Assembly (NCBI RefSeq): GCF_900143625.1
Contig: NZ_FRFF01000021.1
Location: 1-64,000 of the forward strand
Source of the DNA: Nocardiopsis sp. JB363
GTDB lineage: Bacteria > Actinomycetota > Actinomycetes > Streptosporangiales > Streptosporangiaceae
Reading direction: 5' to 3'
DNA: 64,000 bases
Part shown: positions 26,995 through 34,878 of the stretch, piece after piece
Numbering within the stretch: position 1 is the stretch's first letter
Layout: the number at the start of each line of letters is the position of its first letter
Notes under the pieces: generated by a model
Told to the model about the DNA's origin: nothing
Database searches by the model: none
Seen by the model: the letters and a program-made list of their open reading frames with translations, nothing else
Translations under genes and position numbers: made by a program

Positions 26995-27762
26995 CTACTG
27001 CGCGGTGTACGCGCCGTCGACGGGCAAGGCGACGCCGGTGACGTAGCTCGCGGCGTCGGAGCACAGCCAGAGCACCGCGGCGGCGATCTCCTCCGGGCGG
27101 CCCAGCCTGCCCATCGGGATCGCGGCGACCGCGCCCTTGGGGTCGAGCTCGCCGCCGGCGGTCATCCGCTCGACCATCGGAGTGGCGATCGTGCCGGGGC
27201 ACACGGCGTTGACGCGCACGCCCCGCTGTCCGTACTGCAGGGCGACGCTCTTGGTCGCACCGAGCACGCCGTGCTTCGTGGCGTGGTAGCCGGCCCGCCC
27301 GTCGCCGCCGACCAGTCCGCCCAGCGAGGAGCAGTTCACGATCGCCCCGGAGCCCTGCTCGCGCATCTGCTTCAGCTCGTGTTTCATCGAAGCCCACACG
27401 CCGCGCAGGTTGACCCCGACGATCTTGTCGAAGGCCTCCGAGGTCTCGTCGGCCGAGTCCACCGGCGGCAGCATGACGCCGGCGTTGTTGAATGCCATGT
27501 CGAGGCCCCCGAAGGCTTCGACGGTTGCGCGGACGGCGGCGGCGACCTGGTCCTCGTCGCTGACGTCGCAGGTGACCGCGAGAGCCTTCAGGCCCTTCCC
27601 GGTGAGCTCGTTCGCGAGCTTCTGGGCGGCGTCGCCGTCGAGGTCGATGATGGCGACGGCGGCTCCGGCCTCGGCGAACGCGCGGACGGTGGCTGCGCCC
27701 ATGCCGGCGCTACCGCCGGTGACGAAAGCGGTCTTGCCGGTGAAGTCGTAAGTGACAGTCAT
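26995..27762 (-). CDS. Short-chain dehydrogenase/reductase (classical SDR)
   Basis: 255 residues, complete classical SDR: nucleotide motif TGGSAGMG (about 15-22), CDVSDEDQV, NNAG, catalytic Ser in NCSSLGG and YHATK (Tyr/Lys), and a C-terminal PVDGAYTAQ. DLD after the second strand suggests NAD(H) preference. Substrate unknown. Start has AAGGAGG about 9 nt upstream. Third intact-frame position in the operon running from operator B. Confidence 0.92.
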   Translation of the reverse strand: MTVTYDFTGKTAFVTGGSAGMGAATVRAFAEAGAAVAIIDLDGDAAQKLANELTGKGLKALAVTCDVSDEDQVAAAVRATVEAFGGLDMAFNNAGVMLPPVDSADETSEAFDKIVGVNLRGVWASMKHELKQMREQGSGAIVNCSSLGGLVGGDGRAGYHATKHGVLGATKSVALQYGQRGVRVNAVCPGTIATPMVERMTAGGELDPKGAVAAIPMGRLGRPEEIAAAVLWLCSDAASYVTGVALPVDGAYTAQ

Positions 27763-27796
27763 GGTGGAGGTCCTCCTTCTGCTCCGGTGTTCAGGA

Positions 27797-28531
27797 TCAG
27801 TGGTAGGGCGAGTCGATGCCGGTGTGATGCGCGAGGGCGGCGAGCAGCTCGTCCTGGAACCGCTCGTCGTGCACCGCGGGATGGGGAACCTCGGTCCGCC
27901 GGTGGTGCCAGTAGCGGCCGCTCACGAGCGCCTCGCGTTCGTGGGTGGTCGCGAGCCAGGCCTGGGTGACGTGGCCGAGCGCGAGGTCGTCACTCGCCGA
28001 CGGGCCGCCCATCTTCGTGGGCACCCAACCCGGGTCGACCGCGTGCGTGAGCACGCGAGGCCGGCGCCTGGCGGTCGCGGCCATGAGCGTCGTGACGAAC
28101 AGCTTGCTGTCGGAATAGGAGGCCGTCTTCCGTACACCGGACTAGTCGGCGCGGGCGAGGTCCGACCGACCGCCGCGGTGCATGCTGCTGGAGAGATAGA
28201 CCAGCCGCGACGCCGGGACCAGCGCGGTCAGCACATAGGGAGCAACGACGTTGACCGGCAGGAGCGCCGATCCGTCGATGATGCCTGCGTTGTGGATGAC
28301 CGCATCGAACGGGCCGAACGCGTTGGCCTGCTCCGCCAGGCTGTGCACCTGGTCCAGGTCTGCGAGGTCGCCGACGACGCTCGACACACCTCGCGAGGTC
28401 AGCTCCCGGGCGGCGGCCAACCGCTGCGGCGTGCGGGCATGGACGACGACCTCGCGGCCCTCGTCCAGGAGCGCTGCGGCGGTGGCCCGGCCGACGCCGT
28501 CGGTCGACCCGGTGATCAGGATGCGCGACAC
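27797..28531 (-). pseudogene. SDR gene interrupted by one in-frame amber codon
   Basis: The frame starts GTG at 28531 (ideal AAGGAGGAATCC upstream) with MSRILITGSTDGVGRATA and HNAG. It stops at TAG (28144-28142), then continues in the same frame with SGVRKTASYSDSKLFVTTLMAA, which holds the catalytic YxxxK, and ends HHTGIDSPYH at 27797. Homologous SDRs often have a Trp at this position, so TGG to TAG is the simplest cause. Undisrupted length would be about 244 residues. Confidence 0.88.
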
Positions 28532-28547
28532 GGATTCCTCCTTCCGG

Positions 28548-28667
28548 TTACGCCGTGGGGTCGAACCGCAGGACGCGGTCGTCGTCGGGGCCCGGGTCGC
28601 CGCGGCCGTCGGTGTTGTTCGTCAGCACCCACAACGACCCACCGGGGGCGAGGGAGGAGACTCTCAT
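28548..28667 (-). pseudogene. C-terminal remnant of a PQQ-type sugar dehydrogenase
   Basis: A 39-residue frame whose ATG (28667) overlaps the preceding SDR stop (ATGA). After five residues it reads [18 protein letters not shown] and VLRFDPTA, which closely resembles the C-terminal blade of glucose/sorbosone dehydrogenases. The rest of the enzyme (about 300 residues) is absent. Debris within the SDR operon. Confidence 0.6.
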
Positions 28668-29329
28668 GCGGGCTCGTCGCCGACGAAGGTGCGGTACGCG
28701 CCGCGGTCCCGATGCAGCGCCCAGATGCGGTCGGCCAGGGCGTCCGGCTCGTGGTCGGGCTCGCCGCCCCCGATCCCGCGGGGGATGATCAGCTGCGCGA
28801 CATGGATGCCCTCCGGTGCCAGCGCCTCGTGGAGCATCTGCCCGTATGCGGACTCCCCGGCGAAGGCGACGGATGTGCCGGCCACGCCACCGCTGGGGCG
28901 GACGGCACTTCCGCCGTTGATGAGCAGGATCGTGCCGCGGCCCAGCTCCCGCAGACCAGGTAGGACGTGCTGGATGGCGGTGACCGGCCCGTACACCGAC
29001 TGCTCGACGGGGCCGACAAGGTCCTCGGCCGTCGTCTCGAGCACCGGCTTCATGAACTCCTTCGCGGGCACCGGGCTGTACTGGAGCACCTCGATGGGAC
29101 CCAGGTCGGCGGCCGCGGCGTCGAGGGCGGCGCGCAGCGCCTGCGGGTCGCGGACGTTCGCCGCGTAGCCGCCGGCCGTGATGCCCACACCCTCAAGCTC
29201 GGCGGCGAGGGAGTCGACGTTCTCTTGGGTGCGGGAGATCAGCGCGACGGAGAATCCCTCGCGGCCGAAGCGGCGGGCGGTGGCCTGGCCGAGTCCGCGC
29301 CCGGCTCCGACGATGGCGATGGTGGTCAT
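28664..29329 (-). CDS. Atypical SDR lacking the YxxxK motif
   Basis: 221-residue SDR-fold protein: [16 protein letters not shown] nucleotide motif, then SRTQENV. The usual active-site Tyr-x3-Lys is replaced by [11 protein letters not shown] with no lysine, and the NNAG is replaced by QYSPVP. It probably binds NAD(P) but may not be a conventional dehydrogenase. ATG at 29329; the frame reaches GTG 29365 inside the conserved promoter block. First gene downstream of operator B. Confidence 0.85.
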   Translation of the reverse strand: MTTIAIVGAGRGLGQATARRFGREGFSVALISRTQENVDSLAAELEGVGITAGGYAANVRDPQALRAALDAAAADLGPIEVLQYSPVPAKEFMKPVLETTAEDLVGPVEQSVYGPVTAIQHVLPGLRELGRGTILLINGGSAVRPSGGVAGTSVAFAGESAYGQMLHEALAPEGIHVAQLIIPRGIGGGEPDHEPDALADRIWALHRDRGAYRTFVGDEPA

Positions 29330-29353
29330 GATGATGCGCCCTCTCCTCGTGTC

Positions 29354-29427
29354 GATGCCGTCCACGCTAGGCGCGGACGAGCTCCCGAGGGAGACTCTCT
29401 CGATACCCCTCTCCCGAAGGACTCCCT
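29354..29427. promoter_or_regulatory. Operator/promoter B of the island regulon
   Basis: Half-sites GGGAG (29389-29393) and CTCCC (29422-29426), starts 33 bp apart, around CTCTCGATACCCC. A minus-strand TAGCGT and a GATGCCGTCCACG block align with sites A and C. Drives the SDR operon on the minus strand. Confidence 0.7.
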
Positions 29428-29431
29428 GCCA

Positions 29432-29791
29432 CTACGCCGTCTCGGCGGAGGCGATTCGGATCCGGGTGCCATCGGGCAGCGCGCGCAGCTTGTCCAGGGG
29501 AAAGTCGAAGCGTCCCACGCGGACCAGGCCCGGCCACCGGCCGGGGCTAGCGTAGAAGAGGACCAGGTACGCGCCCGAGGCGTAGAAGCAGATCTCGCCG
29601 GGTCGCGGCGCGTCTGCGCTCGGGACGCCGCCCAGGTCCAGGGAGCGTCCCAGGGGAGCGAGCTTTTCCTGGTCGTGGAAGTCATCGAAGTCGGCCTCGA
29701 AGGGAAGCAGCGCGGTGATCTGGTCGGCGACGGGGTTGTCGTAGAGCTCTCCGGCGACCAGCTCGTCGCCGATGTGCAGGGTGATCTTCAC
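29432..29791 (-). CDS. Cyclophilin-like-fold protein
   Basis: 119-residue cytoplasmic protein of the PF18050-type cyclophilin-like family: MKITLHIGDELVAGELYDN, LLPFEADFDDFHDQEK and GEICFYASGAYLVLFY. It corresponds to the globular part of the lipoprotein at 26399-26941. GTG start at 29791 with GAGAGGA upstream. It follows the XRE regulator by 27 bp and is probably cotranscribed with it. Biochemical role unknown. Confidence 0.85.
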   Translation of the reverse strand: MKITLHIGDELVAGELYDNPVADQITALLPFEADFDDFHDQEKLAPLGRSLDLGGVPSADAPRPGEICFYASGAYLVLFYASPGRWPGLVRVGRFDFPLDKLRALPDGTRIRIASAETA

Positions 29792-29818
29792 GAGATGTGT
29801 CCTCTCGTTCTCGGTGTG

Positions 29819-30721
29819 TCAGCTGCCCGACTCGGTGCGCTGCTCGTCGGCGACGGGCGAAATCGCCTCGCGCTCCTCGCTGGCCGCCCATGAGGCAAGC
29901 AGCTGCATGCGCTCGCCCGAGTCCGATCCGGGCTCGGCTGTGTAGACCGTGAGCGTCAGGCCGGGTTCGGCCTCCATCGCGAGACCTTCGTAGGCCAGCG
30001 TCATCTCCCCCACCACCGAATGGTGGAAGGTCTTCGTCCCGGTGCCGTGGTGGCGCACGTTGTGCGCGCCCCACAGCCGGCGGAACTCGTCGCTGCGGGT
30101 GGAGAGCTCTCCGATGAGGTCGTGCAGCTCCTTGTTGTGCGGGTCCCGGCCCGCCTCGGTGCGCAGGATCGAGACGGTAACCTCCGCGAACGCGTCCCAG
30201 TCAGGGTAGAAGTCGTGGGCGCGCTCGTCGAGGAACGTGAACCGGGCGATGTTCGGCGGCTGTCCCGGCATGTCGTAGACGTCCTTGTAGAACGCCCGGG
30301 CCAGTGCGTTCGCCGCGAGTAGGTCCATCCGACCGTTGCGCACGAACGCGGGGCCGGCGGTGACCGCGTCGAGCATCCACTGCAAGCTCGCATGCGGGAT
30401 CCAGGACTTCGGGCTGCGCCGACGAGGCGGCCGGGCCACGGGGCTGGCGGCGTGGGCCAGGTCGAACAGGTGCGCCCGCTCGGCGTCGTCGAGCAGCAGT
30501 GCCTTCGCGATCGCGTCCAGCACTTCAGGGGACGCGCCGCTGATCGCGCCGCGCTCGAGCTTGGTGTAGTACTCGATGCTCACGCCCGCCAGAGTGGCGA
30601 CCTCGCTGCGACGCAGGCCCTCGACCCGGCGGTTCGTCCCCGCGGGCAGACCGACCATGTCTGGGGTCACCCGCGCTCGGCGGGAGGTGAGAAACTCGCG
30701 TACTTCTCCCCGATTGTCCAT
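29819..30721 (-). CDS. XRE-family regulator with MmyB/MltR-type ligand domain
   Basis: 300 residues. An N-terminal XRE helix-turn-helix (about 35-75: LRRSEVATLAGVSIEYYTKLERG) is joined to a C-terminal MmyB-like ligand-binding domain (WMLDAVTAGPAFVRNGRMDLLAANALARA, HHSVVGEMTL). Such regulators often sit beside SDR genes and respond to lipophilic ligands. The ATG at 30721 lies only 7-8 nt past the -10-like TACCGT, so the mRNA may be leaderless. Divergent from the Zn-dehydrogenase across operator C; the likely regulator of all three operators. Confidence 0.9.
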   Translation of the reverse strand: MDNRGEVREFLTSRRARVTPDMVGLPAGTNRRVEGLRRSEVATLAGVSIEYYTKLERGAISGASPEVLDAIAKALLLDDAERAHLFDLAHAASPVARPPRRRSPKSWIPHASLQWMLDAVTAGPAFVRNGRMDLLAANALARAFYKDVYDMPGQPPNIARFTFLDERAHDFYPDWDAFAEVTVSILRTEAGRDPHNKELHDLIGELSTRSDEFRRLWGAHNVRHHGTGTKTFHHSVVGEMTLAYEGLAMEAEPGLTLTVYTAEPGSDSGERMQLLASWAASEEREAISPVADEQRTESGS

Positions 30722-30794
30722 GCCTTCAACGGTAGACCCGAGCCCTGGCCTCGAGGGAGTCCCTCGCGGTACCCCCATCGAGCGTGACTCCCTC
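30719..30794. promoter_or_regulatory. Operator/promoter C of the island regulon
   Basis: Perfect 9-bp inverted repeat GAGGGAGTC (30753-30761) and GACTCCCTC (30786-30794). GGGAG and CTCCC starts (30755, 30788) are again 33 bp apart. Minus-strand TACCGT (30734-30729) leads directly to the regulator ATG in CATGCCTTCAACG. The plus side faces the alcohol dehydrogenase. Confidence 0.75.
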
Positions 30795-30852
30795 CCGCGC
30801 GCGAACCGTGGTGTCGTTGATGGTGAACGAACAACGAGTACGAGGAGAAACC

Positions 30853-31875
30853 ATGCGCGCCGTCGTCATGCACGCCCCCGGGGACGTCCGGGTCGACCAG
30901 ATCGACAAGCCCACCATCGTCGAGCCCACCGACGCGGTCATCCGCGTCAGCGCCGCCTGCGTCTGCGGATCCGACCTGTGGCCCTACCGCGGCCTCGAGG
31001 ACGTGGACGGCCCCACCCCCATGGGCCACGAGTACGTCGGCGTCGTCGAACAGATCGGCGACCAGGTCCGCGGCGTCGAGGTCGGCGACCTGGTCGTCGG
31101 CTCGTTCGTCGCCTCCGACAACACCTGCGAGATCTGCCGGGCCGGCTTCCAGTCCCGCTGCGTCCATCAGGTCATGATGGGCTCGGTCGGCACCCAGTCC
31201 GAATACGCCCGCATCCCCTTGGCCGATGGCACCCTGGTCAAGGTCCCCGGCGAGCCCACCCCCGCGCAGTTGAAGAGCCTGCTGGCGGCCTCAGACGTGC
31301 TCGGCACCGGCTGGTTCGCCGCCGTCGCCGCCGAAGCAGGGCCCGGCAAGACCGTCGCCGTCGTCGGCGACGGAGCCGTCGGCCTCCTCGGCGTCCTCGC
31401 CGCCAAGCGCCTCGGCGCGGAGCGGATCATCGCCATGTCCCGCCACGCCGACCGCCAGGCACTCGCCAAGCGGTTCGGAGCCACCGACATCGTCGCCGAG
31501 CGCGGCGACGAGGGCGTCGCGAAGATCAAGGAGCTCACCGGCGGCTACGGCGCGCACTCCACCATCGAAGCCGTCGGCACTCAGGAGTCGATGATGCAGG
31601 CCATCCACGCCACCCGCCCCGGCGGGCACGTCGGCTACGTCGGCGTTTCCCACGGAGTCGCGCTCGACGGCCTCGACCTATTCCTCTCCACCGTGAGCCT
31701 GCTCGGCGGCCCCGCTCCCGTGCGCCGGTTCCTCCCCGAGCTGATCGACCTCATCATGACCGACCAGATCGACCCCGGCGTCGTCTTCGACCTCGAGCTT
31801 CCCATCGAGCAGGCGGCGGAGGGCTACAAGGCGATGGACGAGCGCCGCGCCACCAAGGTCCTGCTCACTCTTTGA
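30853..31875 (+). CDS. Zinc-dependent alcohol dehydrogenase
   Basis: 340-residue medium-chain dehydrogenase. Catalytic-zinc ligands CVCGSDLWPYRG and GHEYVG are present. The structural-zinc loop has only CEICRAGFQSRC, three cysteines instead of four. Rossmann motif VVGDGAVGLLGVLAAKRLGA. ATG at 30853 with GAGGAG upstream; earlier in-frame ATGs at 30784 and 30820 fall in the promoter region. Transcribed from operator C, opposite the regulator. Confidence 0.93.
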   Translation: MRAVVMHAPGDVRVDQIDKPTIVEPTDAVIRVSAACVCGSDLWPYRGLEDVDGPTPMGHEYVGVVEQIGDQVRGVEVGDLVVGSFVASDNTCEICRAGFQSRCVHQVMMGSVGTQSEYARIPLADGTLVKVPGEPTPAQLKSLLAASDVLGTGWFAAVAAEAGPGKTVAVVGDGAVGLLGVLAAKRLGAERIIAMSRHADRQALAKRFGATDIVAERGDEGVAKIKELTGGYGAHSTIEAVGTQESMMQAIHATRPGGHVGYVGVSHGVALDGLDLFLSTVSLLGGPAPVRRFLPELIDLIMTDQIDPGVVFDLELPIEQAAEGYKAMDERRATKVLLTL

Positions 31876-31966
31876 ACGACTCTCCCCCATCGCGCACGGC
31901 GAGATTCTCGGCAACGAGCGGGACTACGGCGACTCCAGCGCGTTCCCGGTCTACAGCGGCAAGTGA
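31871..31966 (+). pseudogene. Possible C-terminal gene fragment
   Basis: After the dehydrogenase stop, another frame reads IAHGEILGNERDYGDSSAF and ends PVYSGK and TGA at 31964-31966. GC3 use is coding-like and the segment looks like the end of a protein whose 5' part has been lost. Family not recognised. Confidence 0.35.
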
Positions 31967-31980
31967 GAGGAGCAGGACCA

Positions 31981-32086
31981 TGGAGAAAGGGCCACATCGA
32001 GCGGGCCAGGACCGCGGTCTGCCCGCCACTCACATCACGTCGGTCAGGCCCGCGACCGCGGTGCCCGCTGGCAGGACGGGCAGCTG
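31981..32086 (+). pseudogene. Truncated gene start running into the mutM 3' end
   Basis: An ATG preceded by GAGGAGCAGGACC opens a 35-codon frame (MEKGPHRAGQDRG) that crosses the right direct repeat and ends antisense to mutM. The strong ribosome-binding site with no following gene suggests the remainder was lost at the integration junction. Confidence 0.35.
32044..32080. repeat. Direct repeat, mutM copy (putative attL)
   Basis: 37 bp identical to 23809-23845. Begins at the mutM stop codon and encodes its C-terminal zinc-ribbon residues from the last CPSC onwards. Confidence 0.9.
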
Positions 32087-32898
32087 AACGAGGACCGGTT
32101 CATGAACGCCTCGCGCACGATCGACGTCCCACAACGCCCACACGGCCGGTCCCGCCGGCCGTACGCGTTCAGTCCACGCTCGAAGTAGCCGCTCTCGCCG
32201 TTGACGTCGACGTACAACCCGTCGAAGGTGGTGCCGCCCACCTCCAGCGCCTCCGACATCACCTCGGTGACGTGTCCGAGCAGCTCCAGGGCCTGGGCGC
32301 CGCTCAGTCCCCGGGTGGAACTCGCCCAGTGCAGCCGGGACCGCCACAGCGCCTCGTCGGCATAGATGTTTCCCACACCGCTGATCAATGACTGGTCCAG
32401 GAGGGCGCGCTTGACCTCGGTCCGTTTGGCCCGCAGCGACCGTACGAACGCGTCGGGGACGAACTCCGGGTCCAAGGGGTCCAGGGCGATGTGGTCCACC
32501 GACGCCGGCACGTCGATCCGCTCCCCCGGTTCGTCCACCAGGAGGTGGCCGAAGGTGCGCTGGTCGACGAAGCGCAGCTCCTGCCCGTCGGACAACGGAA
32601 GCCGCACGCGCAGGTGTTTCTCGTCCGGTTTGCCCTGCGGCTGCACCAGCATCTGGCCGCTCATGCCCAGGTGGGCCAGCAGCATCGCGCCGTTGTCCAG
32701 CACCAGCCACATGTACTTGCCTCGTCGGCGCACCGCCGTCGGGGCGCGTCCCGCCAACCGGCCGACGAAGTCGGCGGGTCCGGGCACGTGCCGACGGACC
32801 GAACGCGGGTGCAGCACCTCCACGGCGCCGATCCGGCGGCCCACCGCGTGCTCGTCGAGACCTCGCCGTACGACCTCGACCTCGGGAAGTTCGGGCAT
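32044..32898 (-). CDS. mutM: Formamidopyrimidine-DNA glycosylase (Fpg/MutM)
   Basis: Base-excision repair glycosylase/AP lyase for 8-oxoguanine. The N-terminus [13 protein letters not shown] provides Pro and Glu catalytic residues, RRRGKYMWL the beta-elimination lysine, and [15 protein letters not shown] the H2TH element. A C-terminal zinc finger (CGRCG and CPSC) is complete. 284 residues. The island boundary coincides with its last codons without damaging the protein. Starts 3 bp after the rnc stop. Confidence 0.97.
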   Translation of the reverse strand: MPELPEVEVVRRGLDEHAVGRRIGAVEVLHPRSVRRHVPGPADFVGRLAGRAPTAVRRRGKYMWLVLDNGAMLLAHLGMSGQMLVQPQGKPDEKHLRVRLPLSDGQELRFVDQRTFGHLLVDEPGERIDVPASVDHIALDPLDPEFVPDAFVRSLRAKRTEVKRALLDQSLISGVGNIYADEALWRSRLHWASSTRGLSGAQALELLGHVTEVMSEALEVGGTTFDGLYVDVNGESGYFERGLNAYGRRDRPCGRCGTSIVREAFMNRSSFSCPSCQRAPRSRA

Positions 32899-32901
32899 CG
32901 G

Positions 32902-33672
32902 TCAGTTCCGTCCCTTGGCCTTGTTGCTCGGGGCCCTGGCGGGGGCTTCCCCGCTCTGGGCGGCGGCCTCGTCCGAGCGGGCGCGGATAGCCTTCCACGC
33001 CGACTCCGCGGCCTGCTGCTCGGCCTCCTTCTTGCTGCGTCCCTCGCCCAGCCCGTGGCTCTCCCCCGCCACCCGCACCGTGGCGCGGAAGGTCTTCTGG
33101 TGGTCGGGGCCGCTCTCGTCCACGTGGTACTCGGGCACACCGAGCAGCTCGGCGGCGGTGAGCTCCTGCAGGGAGGTCTTCCAGTCCAGGCCGGCGCCCA
33201 GCCCCGACGCGGTCGCGATGAGCGGGTCGAAGAGACGGTGCACGAACTCCGAGGCGACCTCCAGGCCACGGTCCAGGTAGACCGCGCCGATGATGGCCTC
33301 CAGGGTGTCGGCGAGGATCGAGGACTTGTCCCGGCCCCCGGTGCCCTCCTCACCGCGTCCCAAGCGGATGTACCCGCCGATGCCCAGGTCACGGGCGACG
33401 TCGGCGAGGGCGCGCATGTTCACCACCGCCGCGCGCAGCTTGGCGAGCTGCCCTTCCGGCAGGTCCGGGTGCTTGCGGAAGAGGGTGTCGGTGACGACCA
33501 GGCCCAGCACGGAGTCACCGAGGAACTCCAGGCGCTCGTTGGTGGGCAGGCCGCCCTTCTCGTAGGCGTAGGAACGGTGGGTGAGGGCGCGGAGCAGGAT
33601 CTTGGGGTCGACCTCGACCCCGATCGCCCTGTGGAACGACTTCGCCTCGGATACGGAGAGTTGACTGGCCAC
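32902..33672 (-). CDS. rnc: Ribonuclease III
   Basis: Double-strand-specific RNase for rRNA and mRNA processing. The signature [12 protein letters not shown] and the second catalytic block [15 protein letters not shown] are intact, with a C-terminal double-stranded RNA-binding domain ([28 protein letters not shown]). 256 residues. GTG start at 33672. Followed immediately by mutM. Confidence 0.96.
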   Translation of the reverse strand: MASQLSVSEAKSFHRAIGVEVDPKILLRALTHRSYAYEKGGLPTNERLEFLGDSVLGLVVTDTLFRKHPDLPEGQLAKLRAAVVNMRALADVARDLGIGGYIRLGRGEEGTGGRDKSSILADTLEAIIGAVYLDRGLEVASEFVHRLFDPLIATASGLGAGLDWKTSLQELTAAELLGVPEYHVDESGPDHQKTFRATVRVAGESHGLGEGRSKKEAEQQAAESAWKAIRARSDEAAAQSGEAPARAPSNKAKGRN

Positions 33673-33935
33673 GCGAGTTCGCTTCCCTGGTTCGGGCGCG
33701 CCGAAGCGCGCGAGTGCTGTGGGGATCCCTCGGCCCGACCGGGACGCTCGAAAACGAGGTGATCGTCGCGGGAGCGTGCGCTCCCCCGGCGGCCACCACG
33801 ATCTCGGGAGTCACCGCGAACCCGGAACCTCCGGTGTCGAAGTGCCACCGAAGATGACTTCCCCCGTCTGTGCGAGATCACTCTACAAAGACCGGGCGAC
33901 ACCGGGACTTTCGAATCCCCTCCTGGACATGACAA
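33673..33935. other. Intergenic region upstream of rnc
   Basis: Between the rpmF terminator and the rnc start. No supported gene; probably contains the rnc-mutM promoter on the minus strand. Confidence 0.4.
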
Positions 33936-33965
33936 CGGGGCGGACCCTCGATGGGTTCCGCCCCG
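33936..33965 (-). terminator. Terminator of the DUF177-rpmF unit
   Basis: CGGGGCGG-ACCC (33936-33947) pairs with GGGTTCCGCCCCG (33953-33965), one bulged base, short loop, 58 bp past the rpmF stop. Confidence 0.7.
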
Positions 33966-34022
33966 CCTGAGTATTCGTCGAAGACCGGGGTCGGGCGCAT
34001 GCCGCCCGGGGCCGGTACATCG

Positions 34023-34199
34023 TTACGCCGGGTTGATGACCTGGCGGTTGTTGTAGGTGCCGCAGCTGGGGCACGCGATGTGGGGCTGCTTCGGGTCACG
34101 GCAGCGCGGGCAGTTGACCAGCACCGGGCGCGACGCCTTCCACTGGGAACGGCGGGTCCGGGTGTTGCTCCGCGACATCTTCCGCTTCGGGACGGCCAC
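34023..34199 (-). CDS. rpmF: 50S ribosomal protein L32
   Basis: 58 residues: [20 protein letters not shown] followed by a zinc ribbon with NCPRC and ACPSC, then NNRQVINPA. All four zinc cysteines are present. GTG start at 34199, preceded by a near-perfect AGGAGG. Follows the DUF177 gene, the conserved yceD-rpmF order. Confidence 0.96.
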   Translation of the reverse strand: MAVPKRKMSRSNTRTRRSQWKASRPVLVNCPRCRDPKQPHIACPSCGTYNNRQVINPA

Positions 34200-34329
34200 T
34201 TCAATCCTCCTGGGTCACCCCCGCGCGGTCGCGGGAGGTCGCTTATCTGGTCACCCCGCGCGCGGTGGCGGGGAGGGTGTGCTCCGGTCGGTCGGTCCCT
34301 GAGGCACCGTGGGCGACCGGTTCACGAGC

Positions 34330-34878
34330 TCACTGCCGGCCGGGGTCCTCCGTGATGTCACGAAGCGCGTCCCAGCGCGGATCGATACCGTCGCCGTGCC
34401 CGTGGTCGGGTCCGGCTTCGGCGAGCTTGACGCCACACTCGGAGCACAGGCCGGGGCAATCCGGGCCGCACAACGGCGAGAGTGGGAGCGCGAGCACGAC
34501 GGCGTCTCGGACCACCGGTTCGAGGTCGAGCAGGTCGCCCTCTAGATAGTAGTCCTCCTCCTCGTCGCCCGAGTCCTCGTCACCGGCCGCGGTGGCGTCT
34601 TCATCGTCCCCGGGGTAGCGGAACATCTCCTGGAAGCCGGCTTCCAGTTCCTCGGACAGGGGTTCGAGGCAGCGGGAGCACTCGGCGGTCAGACGCCCGA
34701 GGACGGTCCCGGTGACCAGGACCCCCTCCATGACGGCTTCCAGACGCAGGTCCAGCTCGATCTCCTGGCCCTTGGGCACACTCGCCATCGCCGTTTCGAA
34801 CCCTTCGGGAAGGGTCACGATACGGCTGACGGTCCGCATCGACCCCGGCTGGCGGCCCAGCTGGCGGGTGTCGACCAC
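34330..34878 (-). CDS. DUF177/YceD-family protein
   Basis: YceD family, implicated in 23S rRNA accumulation and always near rpmF. It has the zinc-type cysteines ECSRCLEPL and CGPDCPGLCSECG, with an acidic insert between. 182 residues from the GTG at 34878. The codons just upstream, in frame, read SRLDARDPY before VVDTR, which resembles (from memory) the usual N-terminus of the family; only a CTG at 34908 could start it. The real protein may therefore be about 10 residues longer. Confidence 0.88.
   Translation of the reverse strand: MVDTRQLGRQPGSMRTVSRIVTLPEGFETAMASVPKGQEIELDLRLEAVMEGVLVTGTVLGRLTAECSRCLEPLSEELEAGFQEMFRYPGDDEDATAAGDEDSGDEEEDYYLEGDLLDLEPVVRDAVVLALPLSPLCGPDCPGLCSECGVKLAEAGPDHGHGDGIDPRWDALRDITEDPGRQ

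Larger units (their letters stand above)
23809..32080. mobile_element. 8.2-kb genomic island inserted at the 3' end of mutM
   Basis: Bounded by a perfect 37-bp direct repeat (23809-23845 and 32044-32080) whose right copy begins exactly at the mutM stop and covers its last 12 codons. This is the usual signature of an element integrated in a gene's 3' end that restores the reading frame. Cargo is redox enzymes, two cyclophilin-fold proteins and an XRE regulator, with gene fragments near both ends. No integrase, recombinase or replication gene is present, so it may be a decayed or satellite element mobilised in trans, or the repeat may have arisen by another route. Confidence 0.75.
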
